Assembly: GCA_903858055.1 (NCBI GenBank)
Contig: CAIOHM010000534.1
Coordinates: 1-19,336, forward strand
Reading direction: 5' to 3'
DNA length: 19,336 bases
Source: an uncultured delta proteobacterium
Lineage (GTDB): Bacteria; Myxococcota_A; Polyangia; Polyangiales; Polyangiaceae
Position 1 is the first letter of the stretch; each line of letters begins with the position of its first letter. This document shows positions 1 to 7,300 of this stretch, piece after piece. The notes below the pieces were generated by a model. That model made no database searches, was not told the DNA's origin, and was given only the letters and a program-made list of their open reading frames with translations. The position numbers and the translations under genes are program-made.

Positions 1-1
1 G

Positions 2-337
2 CTCGAGCTCTCCGACGCCGTCGGTCGCCCCGAGGTCGCGATCGGCAAGCGCTACACCGAGCGCACGACCGTCGTGCATCTCAAGAAGGCGGGCATGGGC
101 CCGATCTCCCGCTGGCTCGAGGCGATCCTCACGAGCGGCAAACCCGTGATCGTCAGCCGCTTGAACCTCCGCCGCCGCACCGGTGAGCCCGACGCTTACG
201 ATGTCGAGGTCGGTGTCGCCGCCTACGACCGCTCCGAGCAGCCGAAGGCCGAGAAGGGCAAGGCGGAGAAGGGCGAGAAGGGCGGGAGCGGCGACAAGGG
301 CAGCGAGACCGCGTCGAAGAAGGAAGGTTCGCGATGA
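2..337 (+). CDS. gspM: Type II secretion protein GspM, C-terminal part (partial)
   Basis: The frame is open from the first base of the window, so the start lies upstream and only the last 111 residues are seen. The segment ending near residue 75 alternates short hydrophobic strands and a helix, as expected for the periplasmic ferredoxin-like domain at the end of GspM. GspM is the inner-membrane platform protein that partners GspL in type II secretion. The last 35 or so residues are a Lys/Glu/Gly-rich low-complexity tail. The main reason for the call is position: the stop overlaps the start of gspN (ATGA), and gspM normally precedes gspN. Sequence similarity within GspM is weak, so another Gsp protein cannot be excluded. 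Confidence 0.55.
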   Translation, partial: LELSDAVGRPEVAIGKRYTERTTVVHLKKAGMGPISRWLEAILTSGKPVIVSRLNLRRRTGEPDAYDVEVGVAAYDRSEQPKAEKGKAEKGEKGGSGDKGSETASKKEGSR

Positions 338-1317
338 AGCTCACCGAAGTCTTCGAGCGCTACCAAGGCAAGCTCGCATACGCGGGCTATACGGCGTTTT
401 ACCTCGCCGCATTCGGCGGTTTTCTCTTCACGACGTTCCCGTACCGCGTCCTCCGCGATCGCGTGGTGCTCGACTTCGCGAAGGAGCAGCGCAAGGCCCC
501 GCACCCCAAGACGCTCTCCATCGAAGCCCTCGGGCCCGCGTGGGGCGGCGTGCGCGCGAGCGGCGTGAAGATCGTCACTCCCGGGGAAAAGCCCGCCGAC
601 AAGCCCTCTTCGCTGGCGATCAGCGAGCTCGTTCTCAAGCCTTCGCTCACCGCGGCCCTCGTTGGGTCCACCGACGTCTCCTTCGTGGCGCAAGTCTTCG
701 GTGGCTCGGCGGAGGGGCGCGTCGTCTCGTCGAAAGACGAGCGCTCGATCCTCGTGAAGCTCGCGCACATCGATCTCAAGCAGTCGGAGGGCGCGGCGGC
801 CTCGGTGGGGCTGCCCGTCGAGGGCTACGTCGACGGCAGCATGCGCCTCGAGCTCCCCGAGGGCAAAGGCGCCAAGGCCAACGGCGTCGCGCAGTTCGAG
901 ATCACCGAGCTCGCGATCGGCGATGGCAAAGCGAAGTTCCGCGACCAGCTCGCGATGCCAAAGCTCACGGTGGGCACGCTCGTCTTCAACGCCGAGGCGA
1001 AAGACGGCAGCCTGAAGATCGCGAAGCTCGGCGCGAGCGGCAAAGATCTCGAGCTTCAAGGGGAGGGGCGCATCAAGGTCAGCGACTTCCTCGGCGACTC
1101 CGTCCTCGAGTGCACGCTCCGCTTCAAGGTCGCCGATGGCTACCGCTCGAAGAACGAGGTCACGGTGAGCCTCTTCGGCAAGCCGGACTCGGCGGTTCCG
1201 GGCATCGTCGAAATCGCCGAGCCGCGCCTCCGCACGGCGAAGCGCCTCGACGGCTTCTATTCGTTCCGCGTGCGCGGCACCGTCGACCGCCCCGAGTTCA
1301 TGCCCGACCCCGGTTGA
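334..1317 (+). CDS. gspN: Type II secretion system protein GspN (delta/Leptospira type)
   Basis: A 327-residue protein with a short cytoplasmic N-terminus, one membrane segment at about residues 14-36, and a periplasmic domain rich in beta strands. This layout, including the N-terminal stretch around YAGYTAFYLAAFGG, matches the GspN found in Deltaproteobacteria/Myxococcota and Leptospira rather than the enterobacterial form. GspN is an accessory inner-membrane component of the type II secretion machine, which exports folded proteins across the outer membrane; its exact role is unsettled. An AAGGAAGG Shine-Dalgarno lies 6 nt before the ATG, and the start overlaps the previous stop, so the two genes are translationally coupled. 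It appears to be the last gene of the gsp operon because a gene on the opposite strand follows at once. Confidence 0.82.
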   Translation: MKLTEVFERYQGKLAYAGYTAFYLAAFGGFLFTTFPYRVLRDRVVLDFAKEQRKAPHPKTLSIEALGPAWGGVRASGVKIVTPGEKPADKPSSLAISELVLKPSLTAALVGSTDVSFVAQVFGGSAEGRVVSSKDERSILVKLAHIDLKQSEGAAASVGLPVEGYVDGSMRLELPEGKGAKANGVAQFEITELAIGDGKAKFRDQLAMPKLTVGTLVFNAEAKDGSLKIAKLGASGKDLELQGEGRIKVSDFLGDSVLECTLRFKVADGYRSKNEVTVSLFGKPDSAVPGIVEIAEPRLRTAKRLDGFYSFRVRGTVDRPEFMPDPG

Positions 1318-1332
1318 GCGCGCTCAGCGCGC
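1318..1332. terminator. GC-only hairpin at a convergent gene junction
   Basis: A perfect inverted repeat GCGCGC-TCA-GCGCGC spans the 6 bp between the gspN stop and the minus-strand gene. The three loop bases are the stop codon of the minus-strand gene. No T-run follows on either strand, so it is not a standard intrinsic terminator. It could still pause polymerase or shield the 3' ends of both transcripts. The hairpin is seen directly; the function is inferred. Confidence 0.35.
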
Positions 1333-1749
1333 GGCGAACGTGCGCGCAGCGAGCCAGGCGGCCGTGAGGTCCTCCTGCACGAAGAGCGCGTGCGCGAACG
1401 GCATCGCATAGCGCCCACGGCTCACGCTTGGCCGCGCGAGGCCCGCGCGGGTCTGGAGCTCCGCGACGAGCGGAGCCAGCACGAAGACGCGCCAGAGCGC
1501 ACCGACGAGCCCGAAGGTGAGCAGCGAGAGGATCGGCACGAAGACCGCTGACAGCCGCACCTCACGGCGCAGGAAGCGCGCAGCGTCCTGGCGAATGGTG
1601 GCGAGCCACGCGGCGCCCCCCACGGGCCCAAGGAGGGTCACGAGGAGCAAGGCTCCGACGCCGGGAAACGCTCGCCCGGGCGCCCCGTTCGCGGCGCGCG
1701 CAGCGGCCTCGACGAGGGAAGGGGAGCGCGTCGCGTCGACCTCGTGCAT
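1324..1749 (-). CDS. Small membrane protein of unknown function
   Basis: I do not recognise this 141-residue protein. It has a polar N-terminus, a first hydrophobic segment at about residues 30-50, a basic stretch (RQDAARFLRREVR), and a second hydrophobic segment at about 67-92, followed by a soluble tail. This predicts two membrane helices with the basic loop between them on the cytoplasmic side, both termini then facing the periplasm. The start is the ATG at 1749; longer readings of this frame run through the nuoE promoter region and are not supported. It stands alone, converges on gspN and diverges from the nuo operon with a 219-bp gap. Frame and codon use look genuine, but nothing indicates a function. 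Confidence 0.6.
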   Translation of the reverse strand: MHEVDATRSPSLVEAAARAANGAPGRAFPGVGALLLVTLLGPVGGAAWLATIRQDAARFLRREVRLSAVFVPILSLLTFGLVGALWRVFVLAPLVAELQTRAGLARPSVSRGRYAMPFAHALFVQEDLTAAWLAARTFAAR

Positions 1750-1786
1750 GGGCCGAGAGGTTAGCCCAGCGCGCTCGGCCGCGTCC

Positions 1787-1800
1787 GCACGTTTTCGTGC
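1787..1800. repeat. Short perfect inverted repeat upstream of nuoE
   Basis: GCACG-TTTT-CGTGC forms a 5-bp stem with a TTTT loop, about 70 bp upstream of the candidate nuoE promoter. It lies in the 219-bp divergent gap between the small membrane-protein gene and nuoE. A second inverted repeat (GGCCGAG at 1751-1757, CTCGGCC at 1774-1780) sits close by, in the leader of the minus-strand gene. Either could be a regulator site or leader hairpin; no regulator is identifiable. Confidence 0.3.
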
Positions 1801-1871
1801 CGCGCCGCGGCGTAAGCCCCCGTGGCGGCACCTCATCCGCGACACCATCGACACGCGAGCGCCGGCACGCC

Positions 1872-1901
1872 TTGACACGGTGAATGCCTGGCCTCTAGCG
1901 T
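1872..1901 (+). promoter_or_regulatory. Candidate sigma-70 promoter for the nuo operon
   Basis: A perfect TTGACA -35 box (1872-1877) is followed after 18 bp by TAGCGT (1896-1901), a weak -10 box that keeps the first two and the last base of TATAAT. Transcription would begin near 1908 and leave a leader of about 60 nt before nuoE. It is the only consensus -35 box I found in the divergent gap and it points into the operon. The boxes are seen directly; promoter activity is inferred. Confidence 0.5.
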
Positions 1902-1968
1902 CCGCGCGCCAACCGCTTCGTGCGTACGCCGTGCGAAGCTCGGTTCTCGACCATCCCAGCGAGTGTCC

Positions 1969-2448
1969 ATGCCTTTCAGCCTCTCCCCGGAACGCGAGCG
2001 CGAGCTCGAGGCCATCCTGAGCCGCTACCCCACGCGCATGGCGGCGCTCATCCCCACGCTCCACCTGATCCAAGATCAGGAAGGGTGGATCAGCGACGAG
2101 GTGATCGCCTGGGTTTCGCAGCGTCTCGACGTGCCGCCGGCCCACATCAAGGGTGTCGTCACGTTCTACACGCTGTTCAACCAACACCCGGTCGGCAAGC
2201 ACCAGGTGTGGGTGTGCCGCACGCTTCCCTGCGCCCTCCGCGGCGCCGGTGACGTGCTCGCGCAGTGCGAGAAAAAGCTGGGCATCCACGCCGGCGAGAC
2301 CACCGCGAACGGCAAGGTCACGCTGCGCACCGCCGAGTGCCTCGCGAGCTGTGGCACCGCGCCGATGATGCAGATCAATAAAGAGTATCACGAGAACTTG
2401 ACGCCGGAAAAAGTCGACCGGCTCCTCACGAAGCTCATGGAGGGTTGA
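1969..2448 (+). CDS. nuoE: NADH-quinone oxidoreductase subunit E (NuoE)
   Basis: This is the 24-kDa-type subunit of complex I, which carries the [2Fe-2S] cluster N1a next to NuoF in the NADH-oxidising tip on the cytoplasmic side. The protein has 159 residues, normal for the family. The helical N-terminal region is followed by a thioredoxin-like domain. The four cluster ligands are clear: C83-x4-C88 and C124-x3-C128. The ATG at 1969 is preferred; a GTG two codons upstream (1963) is an alternative. Neither has a strong Shine-Dalgarno. It is the first gene of the nuo run and ends 3 bp before nuoF. The usual upstream nuoA-D genes are absent, so expression depends on the promoter directly ahead. 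Confidence 0.97.
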   Translation: MPFSLSPERERELEAILSRYPTRMAALIPTLHLIQDQEGWISDEVIAWVSQRLDVPPAHIKGVVTFYTLFNQHPVGKHQVWVCRTLPCALRGAGDVLAQCEKKLGIHAGETTANGKVTLRTAECLASCGTAPMMQINKEYHENLTPEKVDRLLTKLMEG

Positions 2449-2451
2449 ACG

Positions 2452-3807
2452 ATGCTTCAGCGCACGAGCTACCTCACGAAGAACTACGGCAAGCCCGAAG
2501 GCTGGACCCTCGGCGTGTACGAGAGCACCGGCGGCTACGCGCAAGCGAAGCGCGTGCTCACCTCGATGACGCGCGAGCAGGTCGTCGACGAGGCCAAGAA
2601 GGCGAACGTGCGCGGCCGCGGCGGCGCGGGCTTCCCCATGGGCATGAAGTGGAGCTTCATGAGGCCCCATCCGACGAAGCCCTCCTACCTCGTGCTGAAC
2701 GCCGACGAAGGCGAGCCGGGCACGCACAAAGACCGCACGATCATGGAGCTGAACCCCCACGCGGTGGTCGAAGGCTGCATCATCGGCTGCTTCGGCATCG
2801 GCGCGCATGTGGCGTACATTTACGTCCGCGACGAGCTCCACCTCTCGAAGGCGCGCCTCTGGGGCGCGATCGAAGAGGCTCGCAAGAAGGGCTACCTCGG
2901 CAAGAACCCCTTCGGCACGGATTACGCCGTCGAGGTCTACGTCCACACGGGCGCTGGCGCGTACATCTGCGGCGAAGAGACCGCGCTGCTGAACAGCCTC
3001 GAGGGCAAGCGCGGTGAGCCTCGCTTGAAGCCCCCGTTCCCGGCGCAGGTCGGCGCGTTCGGCTGCCCCACGACCGTGAACAACCTCGAGACCATCGCCG
3101 TCGTTCCGACCGTCATGGAAGTCGGCGGCGAGGCGTTCTCCAAGCTGTCGGCGCTGCACTCGCTCAACGACGGCGGCGTTCGCCTTTACGGCATCAACGG
3201 CCACGTGAAGAAGCCCGCGGTCGTGGAGCTCGCATGCGGCCCGACAATCAACGAGCTCATCTACGAGATCGGCGGTGGCGTGCAGGGCGACCGCAAGGTC
3301 ATGTGCGTCATCCCCGGTGGCTCGAGCACCCCCGTGCTCCTGCCGAGCGAGACCGTGAACGCGCCGGATCCGTCGAGCCCCATGCACCCGTGGCACGGCA
3401 AGAGCGTCTTCGACGTGCCGCTCGGCGTGGACACGGCCCGCAACATGGGCACGATGCTCGGCACCTGCTGCGTGACCGTGCTCGCGGAAGGCACCTGCCC
3501 GGTGCTCGCCATGCACAACCTCATGCAGTTCTACCGCCACGAGAGCTGCGGTCAGTGCACCCCCTGCCGCGAGGGCGGCGCCTGGCTGCTCCGCACGGTC
3601 GAGCGCATCCTCGACGGGCGCGGCACGATCACCGACGTCGACAACCTCTCGGACATCGCGTCGAACATGATGGGCAACACCATCTGCGCCTTCGGCGAAG
3701 GCACCGCGATGCCCGCGCTGGGCTTCATTCGAAAGTTCCGCCCGGTCTTCGAGCAGTACGTGCGCGGCGAGCGAACGCGCGCCGATGCACGCTTGACCGT
3801 GGCCTAA
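2452..3807 (+). CDS. nuoF: NADH-quinone oxidoreductase subunit F (NuoF)
   Basis: This is the 51-kDa-type subunit of complex I, which binds NADH and FMN and carries [4Fe-4S] cluster N3. Its 451 residues are standard length. The glycine-rich FMN-binding segment is at about residues 54-62 (RGRGGAGFP). NADH-site residues are in NADEGEPGTHKDR (from residue 83), and the GAGAYICGEET motif is at 167-177. The N3 ligands are C366, C369 and C372, in ESCGQCTPC, plus C412. A GGAGGG Shine-Dalgarno lies just before the ATG, inside the end of nuoE. No catalytic residue appears to be missing. nuoG normally follows, but here nuoJ starts 24 bp later, so the rest of the NADH-oxidising module (NuoG) is encoded elsewhere. 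Confidence 0.98.
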   Translation: MLQRTSYLTKNYGKPEGWTLGVYESTGGYAQAKRVLTSMTREQVVDEAKKANVRGRGGAGFPMGMKWSFMRPHPTKPSYLVLNADEGEPGTHKDRTIMELNPHAVVEGCIIGCFGIGAHVAYIYVRDELHLSKARLWGAIEEARKKGYLGKNPFGTDYAVEVYVHTGAGAYICGEETALLNSLEGKRGEPRLKPPFPAQVGAFGCPTTVNNLETIAVVPTVMEVGGEAFSKLSALHSLNDGGVRLYGINGHVKKPAVVELACGPTINELIYEIGGGVQGDRKVMCVIPGGSSTPVLLPSETVNAPDPSSPMHPWHGKSVFDVPLGVDTARNMGTMLGTCCVTVLAEGTCPVLAMHNLMQFYRHESCGQCTPCREGGAWLLRTVERILDGRGTITDVDNLSDIASNMMGNTICAFGEGTAMPALGFIRKFRPVFEQYVRGERTRADARLTVA

Positions 3808-3831
3808 GCGAGACGGCATAAGGCAACCGCG

Positions 3832-4392
3832 ATGACCATCGGCCAAGTCTATTTCTACTTCTGCGCGGCGTTGGCGCTCTTCGGGGCGCTCGCCACCGTC
3901 GCAGCGAAGAGCCCCGTGCGCGCTGCCATGGGCCTCCTCGTGATGGTGCTCGCCATCGCGGGGCTGTTCCTGGCCCTCGACGCCCAGTTCCTGGCGGCGA
4001 TTCAGCTCGCCGTCTACGCGGGAGCCATCGGCGTGCTCTTCCTCTTCGTCATCATGCTCCTCGGCCATGCGCCGCTCGAGGGCTTGGCCGAAGGGTCGCT
4101 CGGGGCCCGCGTGCTGGCAGGCACCGGCTTCGGCGCCGCGGGCCTCGCGGCCATGATCCTCACCGCGCGCACGGTGCCTGCGACCGGCGTCGCCTTCCCG
4201 GCGGTGCCCGCGGGCTTCGGGTCGGTCGGTGAAATCGGTCGCCTGATGTTCACGCAAACGCTCCTGCCCTTCGAGCTCTCGAGCGCGCTCCTCATGGTCG
4301 CCGTCGTCGGCGCGATCGCCGTGAGCAAGGGCAGCCGCACGACCGAGACCAAGGTCAACGACGCCCCGCAAAAGTCTGGAGAATCGGCATGA
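3832..4392 (+). CDS. nuoJ: NADH-quinone oxidoreductase subunit J (NuoJ)
   Basis: A 186-residue integral membrane subunit of the complex I proton-translocating arm, homologous to mitochondrial ND6. About five membrane helices are visible. The conserved third helix includes QLAVYAGAIGVLFLFVIML, where the pi-bulge that relays quinone-site movements is found in known structures. The C-terminal tail of about 20 residues is polar. The ATG at 3832 has an AAGG Shine-Dalgarno about 9 nt upstream. The gene ends in an ATGA overlap with nuoK. It follows nuoF directly, without the G-H-I genes that usually lie between them. Confidence 0.96.
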   Translation: MTIGQVYFYFCAALALFGALATVAAKSPVRAAMGLLVMVLAIAGLFLALDAQFLAAIQLAVYAGAIGVLFLFVIMLLGHAPLEGLAEGSLGARVLAGTGFGAAGLAAMILTARTVPATGVAFPAVPAGFGSVGEIGRLMFTQTLLPFELSSALLMVAVVGAIAVSKGSRTTETKVNDAPQKSGESA

Positions 4393-4694
4393 TCCCCGTC
4401 GAGCACTACATCGCGCTCAGCGCCGTTCTCTTCGTCATCGGCGCCATCGGCTTCCTCGTGCGCCGCAACATCGTGCTCATGCTGCTCGGCATCGAGATCA
4501 TGCTGAACGCGGTGAACCTCGCGCTCGTGGCGTTCAACCGCATGCGCCCCGAGGCGCACACCGGCCAAATGCTCTCGTTCTTCCTCATCGCGGCGGAGGC
4601 GGCCGAGCTCTCGATCGGTCTCGCCCTCATCCTCGCGTTCTACCGTCTGAAGAAGACCGTGCGCATCGACGACGCCAACCTCCTTCGCCACTGA
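4389..4694 (+). CDS. nuoK: NADH-quinone oxidoreductase subunit K (NuoK)
   Basis: A 101-residue membrane subunit of complex I (ND4L homologue) with three helices, the usual size. The two membrane glutamates needed for proton transfer are present. E36 lies in LLGIEIMLN, and E73 (in ELSIGLAL) aligns with E. coli E72. An extra glutamate, E70, lies one helical turn earlier. The start overlaps the nuoJ stop and has a GGAG Shine-Dalgarno 7-8 nt upstream, so translation of J and K is coupled. The coupling ends after this gene, where a 68-bp gap with a hairpin separates it from nuoL. Confidence 0.97.
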   Translation: MIPVEHYIALSAVLFVIGAIGFLVRRNIVLMLLGIEIMLNAVNLALVAFNRMRPEAHTGQMLSFFLIAAEAAELSIGLALILAFYRLKKTVRIDDANLLRH

Positions 4695-4708
4695 TGCTCA
4701 CCACGTGA

Positions 4709-4753
4709 GTTCCCGGGGCCCGTCTTGCGGGCCTCTTTCGCTCCCCTCGGAAC
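4709..4753 (+). terminator. Attenuator-like hairpin between nuoK and nuoL
   Basis: GGGGCCCG (4715-4722) pairs with CGGGCCTC (4728-4735) around a 5-nt TCTTG loop, with one G-T pair, and TCTTTC follows. This resembles an intrinsic terminator with a weak U-tract. A wider pairing also exists: GTTCC (4709-4713) with GGAAC (4749-4753), and GGGG (4715-4718) with CCCC (4743-4746). The outer stem could stack on the inner hairpin, or the GGGG pairing could replace it. The wide structure ends 9 nt before the nuoL start and could hide its ribosome-binding region. Base pairs are read directly; a role in attenuation or in subunit stoichiometry is inferred. Confidence 0.45.
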
Positions 4754-4762
4754 ACCAGAAGC

Positions 4763-7276
4763 ATGCATCTTCTCGCCAGTCTGTTCCCGAACGACCGCTT
4801 CGGCCTGCTCGGCCTCATCATCGCGCTCCCGCTCCTCGGTGCCATCGTCAATGGCATTTGGGGTCGTCGCCTTGGCCGTCAAGCGGTCACGGCGATGGCG
4901 CTCACGGTGATGGGTCTCGCGTTCTCTGCCGCGCTCGTCACCTTCCTTCACCTGCGCGAGGTCGCCCACGAGGCCGGCCACGGCTCGCACGTGCGCCTCG
5001 CCTGGACCGCGTGGGAGTGGTTCCACACGGCGGGTGGCCGCAGCGCGCACAACATCCCGATCGACCTGCGTTTCAGCGTCGACCAGCTGAGCGGGATCAT
5101 GATGCTCGTCATCACGGGCATCGGCTTCCTGATCCACCTCTACAGCTCGTCGTACATGGCGGACGACGCGTCGTTCTCGCGCTTCTTCGCGTACCTGAAC
5201 CTCTTCGTCACCTCGATGCTCATCCTGGTGCTCGGCGACAACCTCGTCGTGCTCTTCATCGGTTGGGAAGGTGTCGGCCTGTGCAGCTACCTGCTCATCG
5301 GGTTCTGGTTCGGCAAGCTCGAGAACGCGGCTGCAGGTCGCAAGGCCTTCATCGCGAACCGCATCGGTGACTTCGGCCTCATCATCGGCATGTTCCTCAT
5401 CGCCCAGTACACGGGCGCGCTCGACTGGGACGGCATCGCGCGCAATGCGCAGCAGCTGCTCGCCCCGTCTGCGGCCGCGCGCGTGCACCTCTGGCCGGTC
5501 GGTGGCGGGGTCTACCAAGGCTTCTGGTCGTTCCTGCAGCCCGCGCACCCGCTCACGATCTCTGCGGCCACCGCGGCTTCGCTGGCCTTGTTCCTCGGCT
5601 GCACCGGTAAGTCCGCGCAGCTGCCGCTCTATGTGTGGCTCCCCGACGCGATGGCCGGGCCCACGCCGGTCTCGGCGCTCATCCACGCGGCGACCATGGT
5701 CACCGCGGGCGTGTACCTCATCTGCCGCCTGAACTTCGTGTTCGTGCTCTCGCCCTTCGCGATGACCGTGATCGCGGTGGTCGGTGCGCTCACGGCGCTC
5801 TTCGCGGCCACCATCGCGCTCGTCCAGAACGACGTGAAGAAGGTGCTCGCGTACTCCACGGTGAGCCAGCTCGGCTTCATGTTCCTCGGCGTGGGTGTCG
5901 GCGCGTTCACCGCGGGCTTCTTCCACGTCTTCACGCACGCGTTCTTCAAGGCCTGCCTCTTCCTCGGCGCCGGCAGCGTCATCCACTCGATGCACGCGCA
6001 CATCCACGACGACGTGGCGAGCCAAGACATGCGCAACATGGGCGGGCTCAAGAAGTACATGCCCGTCACCTTCGCGACCTTCGCCGTGAGCACGCTCGCC
6101 ATCATCGGCACGCCCCTCACGAGCGGCTTCTTCTCGAAGGACGAAATCCTGTTCAAGGCGTTCACGAGTCCCGCCGTCCACCCGTTCGCGGAGAAGCTCG
6201 CGCAGCGCGGCCTCGGCGTGTGGAAGCAGCCGACGTGGATCGGCCCCACGCTCTACGTGATCGGCGTGATCGCGGCGACGATGACCGCGTTCTACATGTG
6301 CCGCGCGCTCTTCCTCACCTTCTTCGGTGAGTTCAAGGGCTGGGAGATCGGGGAGGCCAAGCACGACCACGCGCACGGCCACGACGACCATGGTCACGGT
6401 CATGACGACCACGGCCATCACGGCCCGGCTCCGGCGCCGCACGAATCGCCCTGGCAGATGACCCTGCCGCTCGTGGTGCTCGCGTTCGGCGCGCTCTTCG
6501 GCGGTTGGCTCAACGCCGCGCCCTTCCACTTCGAACCGCTCGGCGAGTGGCTCGAGCCCGTGTTCGAGCGCTCGGTGAAGCTCGGCGTCGAGGTCGTGGG
6601 CGGCGAAGAGCACGCGCACCACCTCATGTGGCCCCTCGCGGGCGGCGGCATCGCGGCCTTCGCGGTCGGTTCGGCGATCGCCTACTGGATGTACATTGCA
6701 CAGAAGGGCGAGCCCGCGAAGAAGATCGCCGAGAGCAACAAGGCGCTCCACCAGCTCCTGCTCGACAAGTGGCGCGTCGACGAGTTCTACGGCGCGACCG
6801 TGCTCGGCGTCACCGAAGCGACCGCCGAGACCTGCGCCGCGGTCGATCAAGGCATCGTCGACGGACTCCTCGCGCGGGCCACGGCGGCGACCGTTGCGGC
6901 GGGTGGCTTCGTGCTCCGTGCGATGCACACCGGGCTCTTCCACGTGCAGGGCGCCGCCATGGTGCTCGGCATCGCCGGCTTCGGCTGGTTCTTCATCGCG
7001 CCCCACGCGGACGTGGCAGTCAACGAGCTGAGCGGCACGTACACCGTGCAAGCGGCTCCTGGCATCGGCTACGCGTACCGCTGGGACGCGGACGGCGACG
7101 GCAAGTTCGACAGCGACCGCTTCGGCGATCAGCGCGTCCTCGCCGTGAGCGTCGAGCAGGGCAAGACCAAGCAGGTCCGCCTCGAAGTCAAGAACGTCTT
7201 CGGACTCACCGGTACGACCTCGGTCACGGTGGGCACCGAAGCCAAGAAGGGCGCGACCGTCGTCGGTCTTCGCTGA
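4763..7276 (+). CDS. nuoL: NADH-quinone oxidoreductase subunit L (NuoL) with C-terminal PKD-like extension
   Basis: The distal antiporter-like proton-pumping subunit of complex I (ND5 homologue). It has 837 residues against 613 in E. coli. The antiporter core is intact: E169 in FIGWEGVGLCSYL and K283 in GCTGKSAQLPLYVWLPDAM are the key proton-path residues. A His/Asp-rich segment at about residues 531-557 sits between the helices that correspond to E. coli TM13 and TM14, a loop on the cytoplasmic side. The lateral-helix region and a last membrane helix (to about residue 747) follow. The final 85 residues form a soluble domain with YRWDADGDGKFD (772-783), a strand-rich PKD-like fold, expected in the periplasm. 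Gene spacing is 68 bp from nuoK and 24 bp to nuoM. Only a weak Shine-Dalgarno precedes the ATG. Confidence 0.97.
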   Translation: MHLLASLFPNDRFGLLGLIIALPLLGAIVNGIWGRRLGRQAVTAMALTVMGLAFSAALVTFLHLREVAHEAGHGSHVRLAWTAWEWFHTAGGRSAHNIPIDLRFSVDQLSGIMMLVITGIGFLIHLYSSSYMADDASFSRFFAYLNLFVTSMLILVLGDNLVVLFIGWEGVGLCSYLLIGFWFGKLENAAAGRKAFIANRIGDFGLIIGMFLIAQYTGALDWDGIARNAQQLLAPSAAARVHLWPVGGGVYQGFWSFLQPAHPLTISAATAASLALFLGCTGKSAQLPLYVWLPDAMAGPTPVSALIHAATMVTAGVYLICRLNFVFVLSPFAMTVIAVVGALTALFAATIALVQNDVKKVLAYSTVSQLGFMFLGVGVGAFTAGFFHVFTHAFFKACLFLGAGSVIHSMHAHIHDDVASQDMRNMGGLKKYMPVTFATFAVSTLAIIGTPLTSGFFSKDEILFKAFTSPAVHPFAEKLAQRGLGVWKQPTWIGPTLYVIGVIAATMTAFYMCRALFLTFFGEFKGWEIGEAKHDHAHGHDDHGHGHDDHGHHGPAPAPHESPWQMTLPLVVLAFGALFGGWLNAAPFHFEPLGEWLEPVFERSVKLGVEVVGGEEHAHHLMWPLAGGGIAAFAVGSAIAYWMYIAQKGEPAKKIAESNKALHQLLLDKWRVDEFYGATVLGVTEATAETCAAVDQGIVDGLLARATAATVAAGGFVLRAMHTGLFHVQGAAMVLGIAGFGWFFIAPHADVAVNELSGTYTVQAAPGIGYAYRWDADGDGKFDSDRFGDQRVLAVSVEQGKTKQVRLEVKNVFGLTGTTSVTVGTEAKKGATVVGLR

Positions 7277-7300
7277 ACGAAAGAACGAGAGGACCTCACC

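Noticed and set aside
183..1367. A 394-codon plus-strand frame overlapping gspN
   Set aside because: Arg-rich, featureless, and out of frame with gspN, which has a ribosome-binding site and membrane anchor.
1324..4371. A 1,015-codon minus-strand frame continuous with the small membrane protein
   Set aside because: Only the last 141 residues (from the ATG at 1749) look like protein. The remainder is antisense to nuoE-nuoF-nuoJ and low complexity.
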